Source: Dehalococcoidia bacterium
Lineage (GTDB): Bacteria > Chloroflexota > Dehalococcoidia > GIF9 > AB-539-J10
Direction of reading: 5' to 3'
DNA length: 32,070 bases
Assembly (NCBI GenBank): GCA_003562475.1
Contig: PWUU01000108.1
Span: 1-32,070 of the forward strand
A program made the translations under genes and the position numbers. This document shows positions 24,701 through 32,070 of this stretch, piece after piece. Positions within the stretch are counted from its first letter, which is position 1; each line of letters starts with the position of its first letter. The notes below the pieces were generated by a model that was not told where the DNA came from, made no database searches, and was given only the letters and a program-made list of their open reading frames with translations.

Positions 24701-25035
24701 ACAGTATCGTCTTCATCCAGTTCCCGCATCTCTCCCTGCTCCGTAGTGAAGCAGGTACGCGTCTCGAGGTGGCACACCGGTCCCACCGGGGAAGCCTGCA
24801 CAAGAAGCGTGTCATTGTCGCAGTCCTTGTGGATGGACCGTACGCGCAGGAAGTTGCCCGACGTCTCTCCCTTATGCCAGAGATCCTGGCGACTGCGGCT
24901 GTAGAACCATACATCACCAGTCTCCATCGTGCGCCGCAGGGATTCTCTGTTCATGTAACCCAGCATCAGGACCTCGCCGGTGGCAGCATCCTGAATAACC
25001 GCTGGAATCAGTCCGTAAGCATCAAGCTTCAGCAT
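24697..25035 (-). CDS. hisI: Phosphoribosyl-AMP cyclohydrolase
   Basis: Third step of histidine synthesis. The 112-residue monofunctional protein has [37 protein letters not shown], the metal-binding [11 protein letters not shown] and a C-terminal CHLETRTCF supplying further Cys ligands. There is no HisE domain. The ATG abuts the hisA stop (TGAATG), with GGAGG 4 bases upstream. The other his genes are not in the window. Confidence 0.95.
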   Translation of the reverse strand: MLKLDAYGLIPAVIQDAATGEVLMLGYMNRESLRRTMETGDVWFYSRSRQDLWHKGETSGNFLRVRSIHKDCDNDTLLVQASPVGPVCHLETRTCFTTEQGEMRELDEDDTV

Positions 25036-25752
25036 TCATCCTCCGAATTCCACGAGTGCCTCGCGAAGATCTATAGATCCCACGTAGATCGCCTTCCCGA
25101 GTATAGCCCCAGCCGCCCCCACGTCGGACAGCCGTCTCAACTGTTCGAGTGACGCGATCCCACCGGCAGCAACGACCGGCACGTCAACACTGCGAACGAG
25201 TTCTTCAAAGGCGTCGAAATTCGGTTCGGTCATCGTGCCATCGCGACACACATCCGTGTATATGAAGCGTGACACGCCTGCGTCCCGCATGGCTTTGCAC
25301 AGTTCGGCGACCCGGAGTCCGGTTCCCACAACCCAGCCATGCGTCGTCACGTAGCCATCGCGCGCATCCAGGCTCACCGCAACCGCGTCCGGATATGCCC
25401 TCACCAGTATCGCAACCAGGCCAGGATCCTCTACAGCCGCCGTACCCAGCACAACCCTCTCGATCCCCTGGCCCATAAGCCAGTCTGCGTCCTCACTGCT
25501 ACGTATGCCACCACCAACTTCGATGCCTACGCCATCAACTGAACGTACCGCCAGAATTGCATCCCGGTTCACCAGCCGCCCCTGCGCCGCTCCATCCAGG
25601 TCCACAACATGCAGTAACCTCGCGCCGCAGTCTCTCCACCTGCGTGCGACGGCACAGGGATCGCGGTCAAAGACCTCCTCCCTGTCATAGTCACCCTGGT
25701 AAAGGCGAACGCAGACACCGCCTCGCAGATCGATTGCAGGGATTATGTCCAT
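25036..25752 (-). CDS. hisA: Phosphoribosylformimino-AICAR-phosphate isomerase (HisA)
   Basis: Amadori isomerisation of ProFAR in histidine synthesis. The 238-residue TIM barrel starts MDIIPAIDLRGG with the catalytic Asp, and has VDLDGA, IEVGGGIRS, VVLGTAA, SLDARDG, a second acidic site in TDVCRDGTM and AGGIAS. The ATG at 25752 has GAGG at 6 bases; an in-frame GTG at 25776 would add 8 residues. A PriA-type dual role with tryptophan synthesis cannot be judged here because no trp genes are visible. It forms a two-gene unit with hisI under its own promoter. Confidence 0.94.
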   Translation of the reverse strand: MDIIPAIDLRGGVCVRLYQGDYDREEVFDRDPCAVARRWRDCGARLLHVVDLDGAAQGRLVNRDAILAVRSVDGVGIEVGGGIRSSEDADWLMGQGIERVVLGTAAVEDPGLVAILVRAYPDAVAVSLDARDGYVTTHGWVVGTGLRVAELCKAMRDAGVSRFIYTDVCRDGTMTEPNFDAFEELVRSVDVPVVAAGGIASLEQLRRLSDVGAAGAILGKAIYVGSIDLREALVEFGG

Positions 25753-25799
25753 CAAGTCCTCGGTGGGTCGACTCACACGCGTACAGGATCAAAGGCGAC

Positions 25800-25829
25800 A
25801 TTATAGGCGAATACCACGCTCACTGTCAT
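25800..25829 (-). promoter_or_regulatory. Promoter of hisA-hisI
   Basis: Minus strand ATGACA (25829-25824), 18-base spacer, perfect TATAAT (25805-25800). Predicted start near 25793, about 40 bases before the hisA ATG. It separates hisAI from the upstream truB. Confidence 0.75.
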
Positions 25830-25883
25830 GCGCGGCACGACGCAATGTACCGGCGACAGGCGCCGCAGCAAGTGTGCGAACGA

Positions 25884-26555
25884 TCAACGCGGTGCCGCGG
25901 GCATAGAGGAACCGGCTGGTTCCTCGCGTAGCAGATCGTCCAGACTGGTAGCATCCTCAATGCGGTGCGTACCAACCCGGATCCTGCGGACCTCCTCGAC
26001 CGTTGCGCCCACACCAAGCTTCTCTCCCAGGTCGTGCACAAGGCTCCTCACATAGAATCCGGAGGACACCTCACACTCAAGTGTGAACCGTGGGTAGTCG
26101 AATGCCATAAGACGCAGTGCGTACGCCGTCACATGTGACGCGGGCAGCTCCACCTCGAGGCCGCGGCGAGCAAGCTCGTACGCCTTCTTCCCCTGCAGTT
26201 TCTTGGCCGAGTAGACAGGAGGCACCTGGAGCTGTTCACCAACGAAGCTCTGCAAGGCTTCCTCGACTTCTTCCCTCGAGACCTTGCGATCGCACGTCTT
26301 CACAACATCGCCACCAACGTCGTACGTCGTGGTAGTCCTCCCGAAGACAGCATGGACGAGGTATACCTTGTCCATATGGAGAAACGTTCCGGCCTCCTTC
26401 GTACGTTTGCCGGTCAGCAGAATAAGAAGCCCCGTCGCCAGCGGATCGAGAGTTCCCGTGTGACCGACCTTGGTCTTGAATCGCCTCTTCACCATAGCCA
26501 CGACTCTGGCCGAAGTAATACCTTTGGGCTTGTCGACGAGCAGCATGGCGTCCAT
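25884..26555 (-). CDS. truB: tRNA pseudouridine-55 synthase, short form
   Basis: Isomerises U55 in the T-loop of tRNAs. The 223-residue protein has LLVDKPKGITS, the catalytic GHTGTLDPLATG (31-42, Asp37), the Tyr-containing VHAVFGRTTTTYD, PPVYSAKKLQGKKAYELAR and GFYVRSLVHDLG. It is shorter than E. coli TruB (about 314) because the C-terminal PUA domain is absent or minimal, as in some Gram-positive-type enzymes. The ATG at 26555 has no Shine-Dalgarno and a TATACT 6 bases upstream. The ATG at 26546 is an alternative. Confidence 0.94.
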   Translation of the reverse strand: MDAMLLVDKPKGITSARVVAMVKRRFKTKVGHTGTLDPLATGLLILLTGKRTKEAGTFLHMDKVYLVHAVFGRTTTTYDVGGDVVKTCDRKVSREEVEEALQSFVGEQLQVPPVYSAKKLQGKKAYELARRGLEVELPASHVTAYALRLMAFDYPRFTLECEVSSGFYVRSLVHDLGEKLGVGATVEEVRRIRVGTHRIEDATSLDDLLREEPAGSSMPAAPR

Positions 26556-26561
26556 AGCATT

Positions 26562-26592
26562 AGTATAACCGATGACATACGCACGCGGTCAG
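26562..26592 (-). promoter_or_regulatory. Candidate promoter for a leaderless truB transcript
   Basis: Minus strand TATACT (26567-26562), exactly 6 bases before the truB ATG. A CTGACC (26592-26587) lies 19 bases further upstream as a possible -35. It would uncouple truB from tilS, whose stop is only 46 bases away. Confidence 0.42.
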
Positions 26593-26600
26593 CGCACGGA

Positions 26601-28064
26601 CTACTCTGATTGTGGCGCAAACTCGAGGCGCAGGACATGCTGCGTATCTCCGGTGACCTTCACCCTGTCGTCAATTCTCCATCCCACCACCCACACGATG
26701 TGCGATGGCGAGGTCAGGATGGGAACCCCGTCCCGAACCCCTGCCGGTATCCGGGCGTCAACCATGAAGTCCTGAAGCTTCTTCTCCTGCGGCATGCCCA
26801 GAGGGCGAAAACGATCACCCGGCCTGCGTCGACGAACGACGAGCGGTCCATCAGCACGGTCCGCAGCGACGTGCGCCACATATCGGTCCTGTGGAACATC
26901 ATCCGCCCGGTCCACATAGCTCGCGACTACGCGCCACCCGGGGAATCGCGTCTCTCCAGGGACGGCAAGCGGGACAGGTTCGGCAGGCGCATTCCGGCAG
27001 GTGAGTCGCGGTTCACTACCCCGGATGAACGCGACCAGTTCCGCTTCCTCCCGGCGCCATACGATGCCGTGCGGCAAGTGAACCTGTTTGTCCGACGGCT
27101 TCGCGGACAGAGCGCACACAGCGACCACATGCTGGAAGGACATATCCCGTGTACTGCCATGCAACCAGGCCACCGCGTTAAGCACAAGCCTGGTCTGTAC
27201 CGCCGGCGATGCCGCGCAGAACCCTGCCAGTTCAATACGCACGACACCACGCGACCACCGGGCGATTTGTTTCCACAGTTTCTCCGCCTGCTGCTGCAGG
27301 CTATCATCGTCGTCCATAGCTGCCCTGGCAAGACGGAGCAGCGCATCATCAAAACGGGGATTGATTTGGCGCAGTGAGGGCAACACCTCGTGCCTGATGC
27401 GGTTACGAAGAGGCGCAAGTGATTCGTTCGAGGCATCTTCCCGGGAATCGAGCTCGAGAACACGGCAGTACTGTCTTGCCTCTCTCCGAGACACGAGGAG
27501 CAACGGCCGTACCAGTCGCAGGCTCCCGCGGGTCGCTTCCCCATCCGGCCCCCGCGGATAATCGGCCACCGGCTCGAGCCCTCTCAGCCCGTGTACGCCC
27601 GAACCACGAAGTATGTGCAGCATCACTGTCTCAACCGCGTCATCACGTGTGTGGCCGGTCATCACGACCTCAGCTCCAAGGTGCCGGGCCACCTCGCGCA
27701 AGAATGAGTACCGCACTTCCCGCGCTGTTTCTTCCAGGGAGCAACTGCTCGCCGCTGCAGAAGCCAGCACGTCCCGCGCAGCAACAGTACACGGGAGTCC
27801 GAGTGCGCCAGCATAGGCAGTGACCGCCTCAGCATCCTTCCTTGACTCAGCACCACGAAGCATATGGTCCAGGTGTGCCACATGGAGCCGGATGTGTAAC
27901 GTGTGCGACAGGACGTGGAGTACGTGGAGCAGACACATGGAATCAGCCCCTCCCGAGACCGCTAGCACTACCAGCGACTCACGTGAAAGCGCACAGCGGC
28001 TACGGATGAAGTCGAGAACCCTCTTCTCAAGCCCGACAGCGAAAGAATGGCGGCCATTCTCCAT
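26601..28064 (-). CDS. tilS: tRNA(Ile)-lysidine synthase
   Basis: ATP-dependent attachment of lysine to C34 of the CAU-anticodon tRNA-Ile. The 487-residue protein has a PP-loop SGGADS at 37-42, the HLDHMLRG motif, TGHTRDDAVETVMLHILRGSG and RNRIRHEVLPSL. It ends in a C-terminal domain with RRRRPGDRFRPLGM and KKLQDFMVDARIP, so it is the full two-domain form. The ATG at 28064 lacks a clear ribosome-binding site and lies 6 bases after the upstream stop. Confidence 0.95.
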   Translation of the reverse strand: MENGRHSFAVGLEKRVLDFIRSRCALSRESLVVLAVSGGADSMCLLHVLHVLSHTLHIRLHVAHLDHMLRGAESRKDAEAVTAYAGALGLPCTVAARDVLASAAASSCSLEETAREVRYSFLREVARHLGAEVVMTGHTRDDAVETVMLHILRGSGVHGLRGLEPVADYPRGPDGEATRGSLRLVRPLLLVSRREARQYCRVLELDSREDASNESLAPLRNRIRHEVLPSLRQINPRFDDALLRLARAAMDDDDSLQQQAEKLWKQIARWSRGVVRIELAGFCAASPAVQTRLVLNAVAWLHGSTRDMSFQHVVAVCALSAKPSDKQVHLPHGIVWRREEAELVAFIRGSEPRLTCRNAPAEPVPLAVPGETRFPGWRVVASYVDRADDVPQDRYVAHVAADRADGPLVVRRRRPGDRFRPLGMPQEKKLQDFMVDARIPAGVRDGVPILTSPSHIVWVVGWRIDDRVKVTGDTQHVLRLEFAPQSE

Positions 28065-28070
28065 GGGAGT

Positions 28071-28676
28071 CTATACCACCTGGTAAGAGGTATCGTTAAA
28101 CCGCGTCAGCCGTGCACCAAACTTCCCGAACTCTACTATGCTGATACACCCCGGATCCATGCGGAACTTCACAAGCATGTGTAAGGGCAATTCCAGTGCC
28201 CGGAAAATGATAGACAGGGTCGTGAAATAGTGGCTCACCACCAGCACGTTCTCCGGCGTCCCGTTCTCCGTGTAGGGGCCGACGACACCCCAGGCCCGTT
28301 CCTGCAATTCCACGAAGCTCTCCCCTCCCGGCAGGCGCTCGCGTCCACCCATCCACCACTCCAGCAGCAGCTGCGTGAATGTCTGGGGCATCCTCAGAGT
28401 TGACAGTCCATCGAACACCCCGACGTTGACCTCCTTGAGGTCCGGATGAGTCGTAATCGGCACCTGGTGATGCCGGGCTATCGCCTCAGCGGTCAGGACA
28501 GTGCGCCGAAGAGGACTTGCCAGGATCACCTCGATGGGCTCATGGCGCAGGACTTCACCGAGCCGGTCGATTTGTCCTCTACCTTTCTCGCTGAGCTCGG
28601 AATCAACCCCACCACCCTGAACCCGGTACTCACTATTCCACACCGTCTCGCCGTGTCGCACCAGAATCAGCCTCAA
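28071..28676 (-). CDS. Histidine phosphatase (phosphoglycerate-mutase-like) family protein
   Basis: A 201-residue branch-1 histidine phosphatase with LVRHGETVWN (catalytic His8), SPLRRTVLTAEAI, an acidic residue in GGESFVE and VVSHYFTT with the second His. The substrate is not evident; relatives include phosphoglycerate mutase, alpha-ribazole phosphatase (CobC) and general phosphatases. It starts at a TTG (28676) that overlaps the DUF2344 stop (TTGA) and has GGAGG exactly 7 bases upstream, so the non-ATG start is well supported. Confidence 0.88.
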   Translation of the reverse strand: MRLILVRHGETVWNSEYRVQGGGVDSELSEKGRGQIDRLGEVLRHEPIEVILASPLRRTVLTAEAIARHHQVPITTHPDLKEVNVGVFDGLSTLRMPQTFTQLLLEWWMGGRERLPGGESFVELQERAWGVVGPYTENGTPENVLVVSHYFTTLSIIFRALELPLHMLVKFRMDPGCISIVEFGKFGARLTRFNDTSYQVV

Positions 28677-29392
28677 GAAGAAACCTCCTCGTATGGATAC
28701 GTGGAATCACCGGGCGGGTGGGAGCCCGGGACTTCCGCTTCACACACCTCACCGGCAAGCAGGAGCGCAACACGATGGATTGAGTCGGCCGGCGCTGCAA
28801 AGCCAAGGGCTGCCAACACGTGGTCGGGTCGAGCGGTTCCGCCCTGCCCGATGCTTACCTCAAGGCCAACGGTACACCGTTCTTCGGGACCTCCCTGAAC
28901 GGCAAGGCTGTGAACGAAGGGCCTGAGATCCACCGACTTCACTTGGTCACCGCGGGTAAACTGATGAACGATACTCTCAGCACAGAGGAACGTCCGCGCC
29001 GCGTCCAGCGCTGCGGACACCCCGCCCTCATGATACGCGACACAGCGATACCGAGCCCTGCGGACGGCCGCCTGAAGCGAAGATGCACCCTCCGGAACTT
29101 CCCAGGCGTTCAACAGATTGAACCCTGCCGGCAACTGCCCCCTCGCCATCATCATCGCCGACTCGGGAGGAAACCATTTGCGCAACCAGATATCCACCAG
29201 TTCGACTTCGCTGGTGATGCCAACAGCAAGCGGTGCAGCAACCGCAATCCTGGGATGCGGCGTGAATCCGTGGCTGTATTCGAGCGGTATCGAGGCGCGA
29301 CGGAACACTCTTTCCCAGCACCGCACAGTATCGAGATGTGATATGAACCTGACCTGGGCCCCACGGCCGAATCTAAGACGAAGACGCTGCAT
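28673..29392 (-). CDS. DUF2344 / radical-SAM-linked protein
   Basis: A 239-residue protein matching the TIGR03936-type 'radical SAM-linked' family: LRLRFGRGAQVRFISHLDTVRCWERVFRRASIPLEYS with the continuing GFTPHPRIAVAAPLAVG, both very characteristic. The function is unknown, probably in tRNA or ribosome biology together with a radical SAM partner normally encoded just upstream. That partner is absent here; the upstream gene is a CNNM/CBS membrane protein. I use the ATG at 29392, where similarity begins, giving a 20-base overlap with the upstream gene. Confidence 0.85.
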   Translation of the reverse strand: MQRLRLRFGRGAQVRFISHLDTVRCWERVFRRASIPLEYSHGFTPHPRIAVAAPLAVGITSEVELVDIWLRKWFPPESAMMMARGQLPAGFNLLNAWEVPEGASSLQAAVRRARYRCVAYHEGGVSAALDAARTFLCAESIVHQFTRGDQVKSVDLRPFVHSLAVQGGPEERCTVGLEVSIGQGGTARPDHVLAALGFAAPADSIHRVALLLAGEVCEAEVPGSHPPGDSTYPYEEVSS

Positions 29393-30779
29393 CGTTGTCC
29401 GACCGGACATCCTGAGCTGGCGCGGCAACAGGTCCGTCCTTGGTCACCACTACTTTCTCTATCTTGAGACCACGCATCTCGGCAACCACCAGCTTAAGAT
29501 CTCCGTACCTGAGCTGCTCTCCCTCACGCGGGATGCGACCCAGGTAGCTTAGCACGAAACCAGCGACCGTATCATAGTCTCCCGGGGGAAGGCCCAGTTC
29601 GAGCTCTTCGTTGGCGTCCTCCACACGATACCCTCCATCAAGCTGGTACGTGTTGGCTCCCGTGATAACGAAGTCCTCATCCTCATTCCCCAGTTCATCC
29701 TTGATGTCACCCACCACCTCCTCGGTGAGAAGGCCAAGTGTCACCATCCCCGCCACTCCACCATACTCATCAACCACCAGCGCCACATGGTGGCCGACGT
29801 CACGCATCTCGCCAAGAAGCCGGCCCAAAGGCTGGCTTTCGGGGATAAAGAAAGCTGTCCGCATAACCTCCTCAACCAGCACCTGGTCGGGGGAACACGC
29901 TGTGGTCAGCTTCATCAGCACATCCTTGATCGACAGGATGCCAATGACGTTATCGGTCGTTTCCCGGTAGACCGGGAAGCGGCTGTACGGTCTGTCCGCA
30001 TAGATACTGAGGAAATCAGCGAGGGTCGTCCCTTCCATCACCCAGGCAATCTCCGTCCTAGGCACCATCACTTTGCTCACCGGCGTGCTGGCGAATTCAA
30101 GGACCTTGTGCAGCATCTCCGCCTGGTCTTCTCCCACGACTCCCTCGCTCTCCCCAACATCGATCGCAGAGCGTAGTTCTCCGGCACTGACGAGGATTCT
30201 CCTGCTCTCCGCATCGGTGACCAGTCGCCGAAAGCCAAGACCCACGCGATCGAGGAGCATCACAAAGGGAAAGAGCAACAGTTCGAAGAACCGGATGGGA
30301 TAGCCGTAGCTCATGGCTACGGCTTCGGCATGGTGGACCGCGAGCGTCTTGGGAAGCAACTCTCCGAACACCAGCACAAGGCTGGTCACGGACACCGTCG
30401 CGATGACTGGTCCCCACGGAAGACCAAACCAGGCAATACACAGTATCGTACCGATAGTCGCTCCGGCGATGTTGACGAGGTTGTTACCCAGAAGAACGGT
30501 GGCGAGGAGCCGCTCGGGACGATCGAGAGCCCGGGCCAGTTGCTGCGCCCCACGAACACCGCTGTCGCGCAGGTAATGGACGCGCAGGCGCGGCACAGAT
30601 ATGAACGCAGATTCAGCACTCGAGAAGAAGCCTGAGAGTAACAGGCAGAGCAAGAACGCTGGTAAAAGCCAACTGGCAGGATCGTCCACTTGTAACGCTA
30701 TCCCGAATCCTCCACTACCACCAGCCGGGTAGTTCCACGTCACCGAATCGTCGTCGGTTCCGCACGCCAATCGTAGCAT
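29373..30779 (-). CDS. CNNM / CBS-pair / CorC_HlyC membrane protein (Mg2+/Co2+ transporter-like)
   Basis: A 468-residue protein of the CorB/HlyC type. An N-terminal DUF21/CNNM membrane domain (about 35-200) has LLLSGFFSSAESAFISVPRLRV, LLGNNLVNIAGATIGT and VFGELLPKTLAV. Two CBS domains (about 215-330) include VMVPRTEI, YSRFPVYRETTDNVIGILSIKDV and a later VVDEYGGVAGMVTL. A C-terminal transporter-associated domain (about 345-430) contains GLPPGDYDTVAGFVL. Homologues are linked to Mg2+ efflux or cation homeostasis. The start is uncertain: ATG 30779 has AAGGG close by and GTG 30791 is possible, but a promoter-like TTGACA-17-TACGAT at 30798-30770 would imply a downstream non-ATG start. It heads the minus-strand unit running to tilS. 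Confidence 0.87.
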   Translation of the reverse strand: MLRLACGTDDDSVTWNYPAGGSGGFGIALQVDDPASWLLPAFLLCLLLSGFFSSAESAFISVPRLRVHYLRDSGVRGAQQLARALDRPERLLATVLLGNNLVNIAGATIGTILCIAWFGLPWGPVIATVSVTSLVLVFGELLPKTLAVHHAEAVAMSYGYPIRFFELLLFPFVMLLDRVGLGFRRLVTDAESRRILVSAGELRSAIDVGESEGVVGEDQAEMLHKVLEFASTPVSKVMVPRTEIAWVMEGTTLADFLSIYADRPYSRFPVYRETTDNVIGILSIKDVLMKLTTACSPDQVLVEEVMRTAFFIPESQPLGRLLGEMRDVGHHVALVVDEYGGVAGMVTLGLLTEEVVGDIKDELGNEDEDFVITGANTYQLDGGYRVEDANEELELGLPPGDYDTVAGFVLSYLGRIPREGEQLRYGDLKLVVAEMRGLKIEKVVVTKDGPVAAPAQDVRSDNDAASSS

Positions 30780-30839
30780 CACGCCCTTCACATGTCAAAG
30801 AACGACCCGCCCCCTGGCGCAATCATCATTCCACGCGAA

Positions 30840-30869
30840 CTGGAAAAGCAGCAAATCGGCAAGTATACT
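30840..30869 (+). promoter_or_regulatory. Possible promoter of the thiazole synthase gene
   Basis: CTGGAA (30840-30845), 18-base spacer, TATACT (30864-30869). Predicted start about 30876. I see no TPP-riboswitch core in 30790-30927. Confidence 0.45.
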
Positions 30870-30927
30870 GGCGGAGCGAGCGCCGGTCCGGCATTTGTCT
30901 CGACAACGTACTAAGGAGTCATCACAC

Positions 30928-31704
30928 ATGGACGAAGTCACAATCTCTCGTGCAATAGTCGAGAGCTACACGAAGGAACTGCTGGATTCACTTCAGGTCG
31001 ATGTTGCCATCGCAGGCGCAGGTCCGTCCGGTCTAACCGCTGCCTACTACCTCGCGAACGCGGGTGTGAAGGTAGCCGTGTTCGAACGACGCCTCAGCGT
31101 CGGCGGCGGCATCTGGGGTGGCGGGATGATGTTCAACAGGCTGGTTGTGCAGGACTCCGGCAAGGTGATCCTGGATGATTTCGGCGTTCGTACTTCGGAG
31201 TATGCTCCTGACTACCACATAGTTGATGCCGTCGAGATGGCATCGACGCTCTGCTCGCAGGCCATCAAGGCGGGAACCCGCCTCTTCAACCTCGTGAGCG
31301 TCGAGGACGTGGTTATACGCGAGAATGACCGCATATCCGGACTGGTGCTCAACTGGACCGCCGTCGAGATGGCGAAGTTGCACATCGACCCGCTTGCAAT
31401 CCATTCCCGCCTCGTCATCGATGCCACAGGCCACGCGTGCGAAGTCTGCCAGCTCGTAGTGAACAGAGTCGGCGGCAAGCTCCGCACTCCAAGCGGCGCA
31501 GTCATGGGAGAGCGTTCCATGTGGGCCGAGGTAGCCGAGCAACGCACCCCGAAGCACACTGTTGAGGTATACCCGGGACTCGTGGTCTCTGGAATGGCCG
31601 CCAATGCAGTCTTCGGGGCACCGAGAATGGGGCCCATCTTCGGTGGCATGCTGCTTTCCGGCAAGATAGCGGCGGACCTCTGCGTGGAGCTGCTCAAGAG
31701 CTAG
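30928..31704 (+). CDS. thi4: Thiamine thiazole synthase, Thi4 type
   Basis: Builds the thiazole moiety of thiamine from NAD and glycine. The 258-residue FAD/NAD-fold protein shows VDVAIAGAGPSGLTAAYYLA, FERRLSVGGGIWGGGMMFN, HIDPLAIHSRLVIDATGHACEVC, GERSMWAE, EVYPGLVVSGMAANAVFGAPRMGPIFGGMLLSG, the layout of archaeal and bacterial Thi4 rather than ThiG. Eukaryotic Thi4 donates sulfur from its own active-site Cys, while many prokaryotic ones use sulfide and have His there. Two Cys residues follow DATGH here, so the mode cannot be set by eye. The ATG at 30928 has AAGGAG 9 bases upstream. Confidence 0.9.
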   Translation: MDEVTISRAIVESYTKELLDSLQVDVAIAGAGPSGLTAAYYLANAGVKVAVFERRLSVGGGIWGGGMMFNRLVVQDSGKVILDDFGVRTSEYAPDYHIVDAVEMASTLCSQAIKAGTRLFNLVSVEDVVIRENDRISGLVLNWTAVEMAKLHIDPLAIHSRLVIDATGHACEVCQLVVNRVGGKLRTPSGAVMGERSMWAEVAEQRTPKHTVEVYPGLVVSGMAANAVFGAPRMGPIFGGMLLSGKIAADLCVELLKS

Positions 31705-31751
31705 CCATCGCCTCCTCCTGCGGGCACGCGCCATGGCAGGGACGTCCCCGC

Positions 31752-31781
31752 TTGAACCACCCTTCTTCACGTGCCTATGAT
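31752..31781 (+). promoter_or_regulatory. Promoter of the acyl-CoA carboxylase gene
   Basis: TTGAAC (31752-31757), 18-base spacer, TATGAT (31776-31781). Predicted start about 31788, some 50 bases before the ATG at 31840. Confidence 0.6.
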
Positions 31782-31839
31782 AAGTGTACACATGGCCGGC
31801 GAACCTCAACGTCACGAACGGTCACATTATGGGGGAGGC

Positions 31840-32070
31840 ATGAACACACCGGATGAGAAGAGCACCAGAGACCGAATAGACGAATGGCACGAGCGACGCC
31901 AGCATCTGCTCGAAATGGGAGGTGCGAAGGCAATCGAAGAGCGCCGCGACAGGGGCCAGATGACCGCGCGCGAGCGACTGGATTACCTGTTCGACTCCGA
32001 CACGTTCACCGAGATAGGCCTGTGGGTCAAGCATCGCACAACCGCGTTTGGCATGGACACACGCGAGATA
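31840..32070 (+). CDS. Acyl-CoA carboxylase carboxyltransferase (beta) subunit, 3'-truncated by window edge
   Basis: 77 residues are visible and the frame is open to the last base. The helical N-terminus followed by GGAKAIEERRDRGQMTARERLDYLFDSDTFTEIGLWVKHRTTAFGMD is typical of the PccB/MmdA/AccD5 carboxyltransferase family. That family moves a carboxyl group between biotin and propionyl-, acetyl- or methylmalonyl-CoA. The specific substrate and any biotin-carrier partner lie outside the window. GGGGGAGG ends one base before the ATG; the site also lies in a 4-codon frame (31829-31843) whose TGA overlaps this ATG. Confidence 0.85.
   Translation, partial: MNTPDEKSTRDRIDEWHERRQHLLEMGGAKAIEERRDRGQMTARERLDYLFDSDTFTEIGLWVKHRTTAFGMDTREI

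Noticed and set aside
30790-30927. TPP riboswitch upstream of thi4
   Set aside because: No CUGAGA-type THI core is present, and the 5' leader is only about 50 bases if the TATACT promoter is right.
31829-31843. A 4-codon frame (M-G-E-A) overlapping the carboxylase start as a regulatory uORF
   Set aside because: It consists almost entirely of the purine-rich ribosome-binding site, and no conservation can be judged; likely chance.

Overview
The window reads as a compact bacterial chromosome segment of about 32 kb with moderately high GC. It has no mobile elements, CRISPR arrays, rRNA or tRNA genes that I can see. Genes are tightly packed, most operon junctions overlap by 1-22 bases, and three convergent gene pairs overlap at their stop codons. 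From memory, the gene set and order (a complete aroF-B-D-E-K-A-C-pheA-tyrA operon, ribF-tyrS-aminotransferase-serA, rpsU-yqeY, plsX-acpP-fab, rplU-rpmA-rpmE-DUF1385) resembles Chloroflexota, especially Dehalococcoidia-like lineages. That placement is inference, not a computed result.

Layout. (1) 1-666: 3' part of a UroD-family gene. (2) 647-9412, minus strand: nine genes taking erythrose-4-phosphate and PEP through shikimate and chorismate to phenylpyruvate and hydroxyphenylpyruvate. They are preceded by a strong promoter and a transcription-attenuation leader. The leader encodes a 26-residue peptide with nine aromatic residues, six of them consecutive, followed by mutually exclusive antiterminator and terminator hairpins. 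This small regulatory system is the most interesting item in the window. (3) 9570-13676, plus strand: ribF, tyrS, an internally deleted class V aminotransferase and serA, facing a DUF1015 gene. (4) 15067-15743, minus: rpsU-yqeY with its own promoter. (5) 15845-20934, minus: a type II fatty-acid cluster (two MaoC-fold proteins resembling a HadA/HadB dehydratase pair, plsX, acpP, a FabL-type enoyl reductase, fabF, fabG). It is divergent from (6) 21015-22872, plus: a DUF212 membrane protein, a rhomboid protease and an alpha/beta hydrolase. (7) 22869-24700, plus: rplU, rpmA and rpmE, a terminator, then DUF1385. (8) 24697-30779, minus: a CNNM/CBS membrane protein, DUF2344, a histidine phosphatase, tilS, truB, and a separately promoted hisA-hisI pair. 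(9) 30840-32070, plus: a Thi4-type thiazole synthase and the 5' end of an acyl-CoA carboxylase beta subunit.

Regulation visible by eye: several promoters share a TTGACA-like -35, an 18-base spacer and a TANNNT -10. At rhomboid, truB and rpsU the -10 lies so close to the start codon that the mRNAs would be leaderless or nearly so. rplU appears to start at an ATT codon. All functional names come from motif recognition in the translated sequence; no database search was run.
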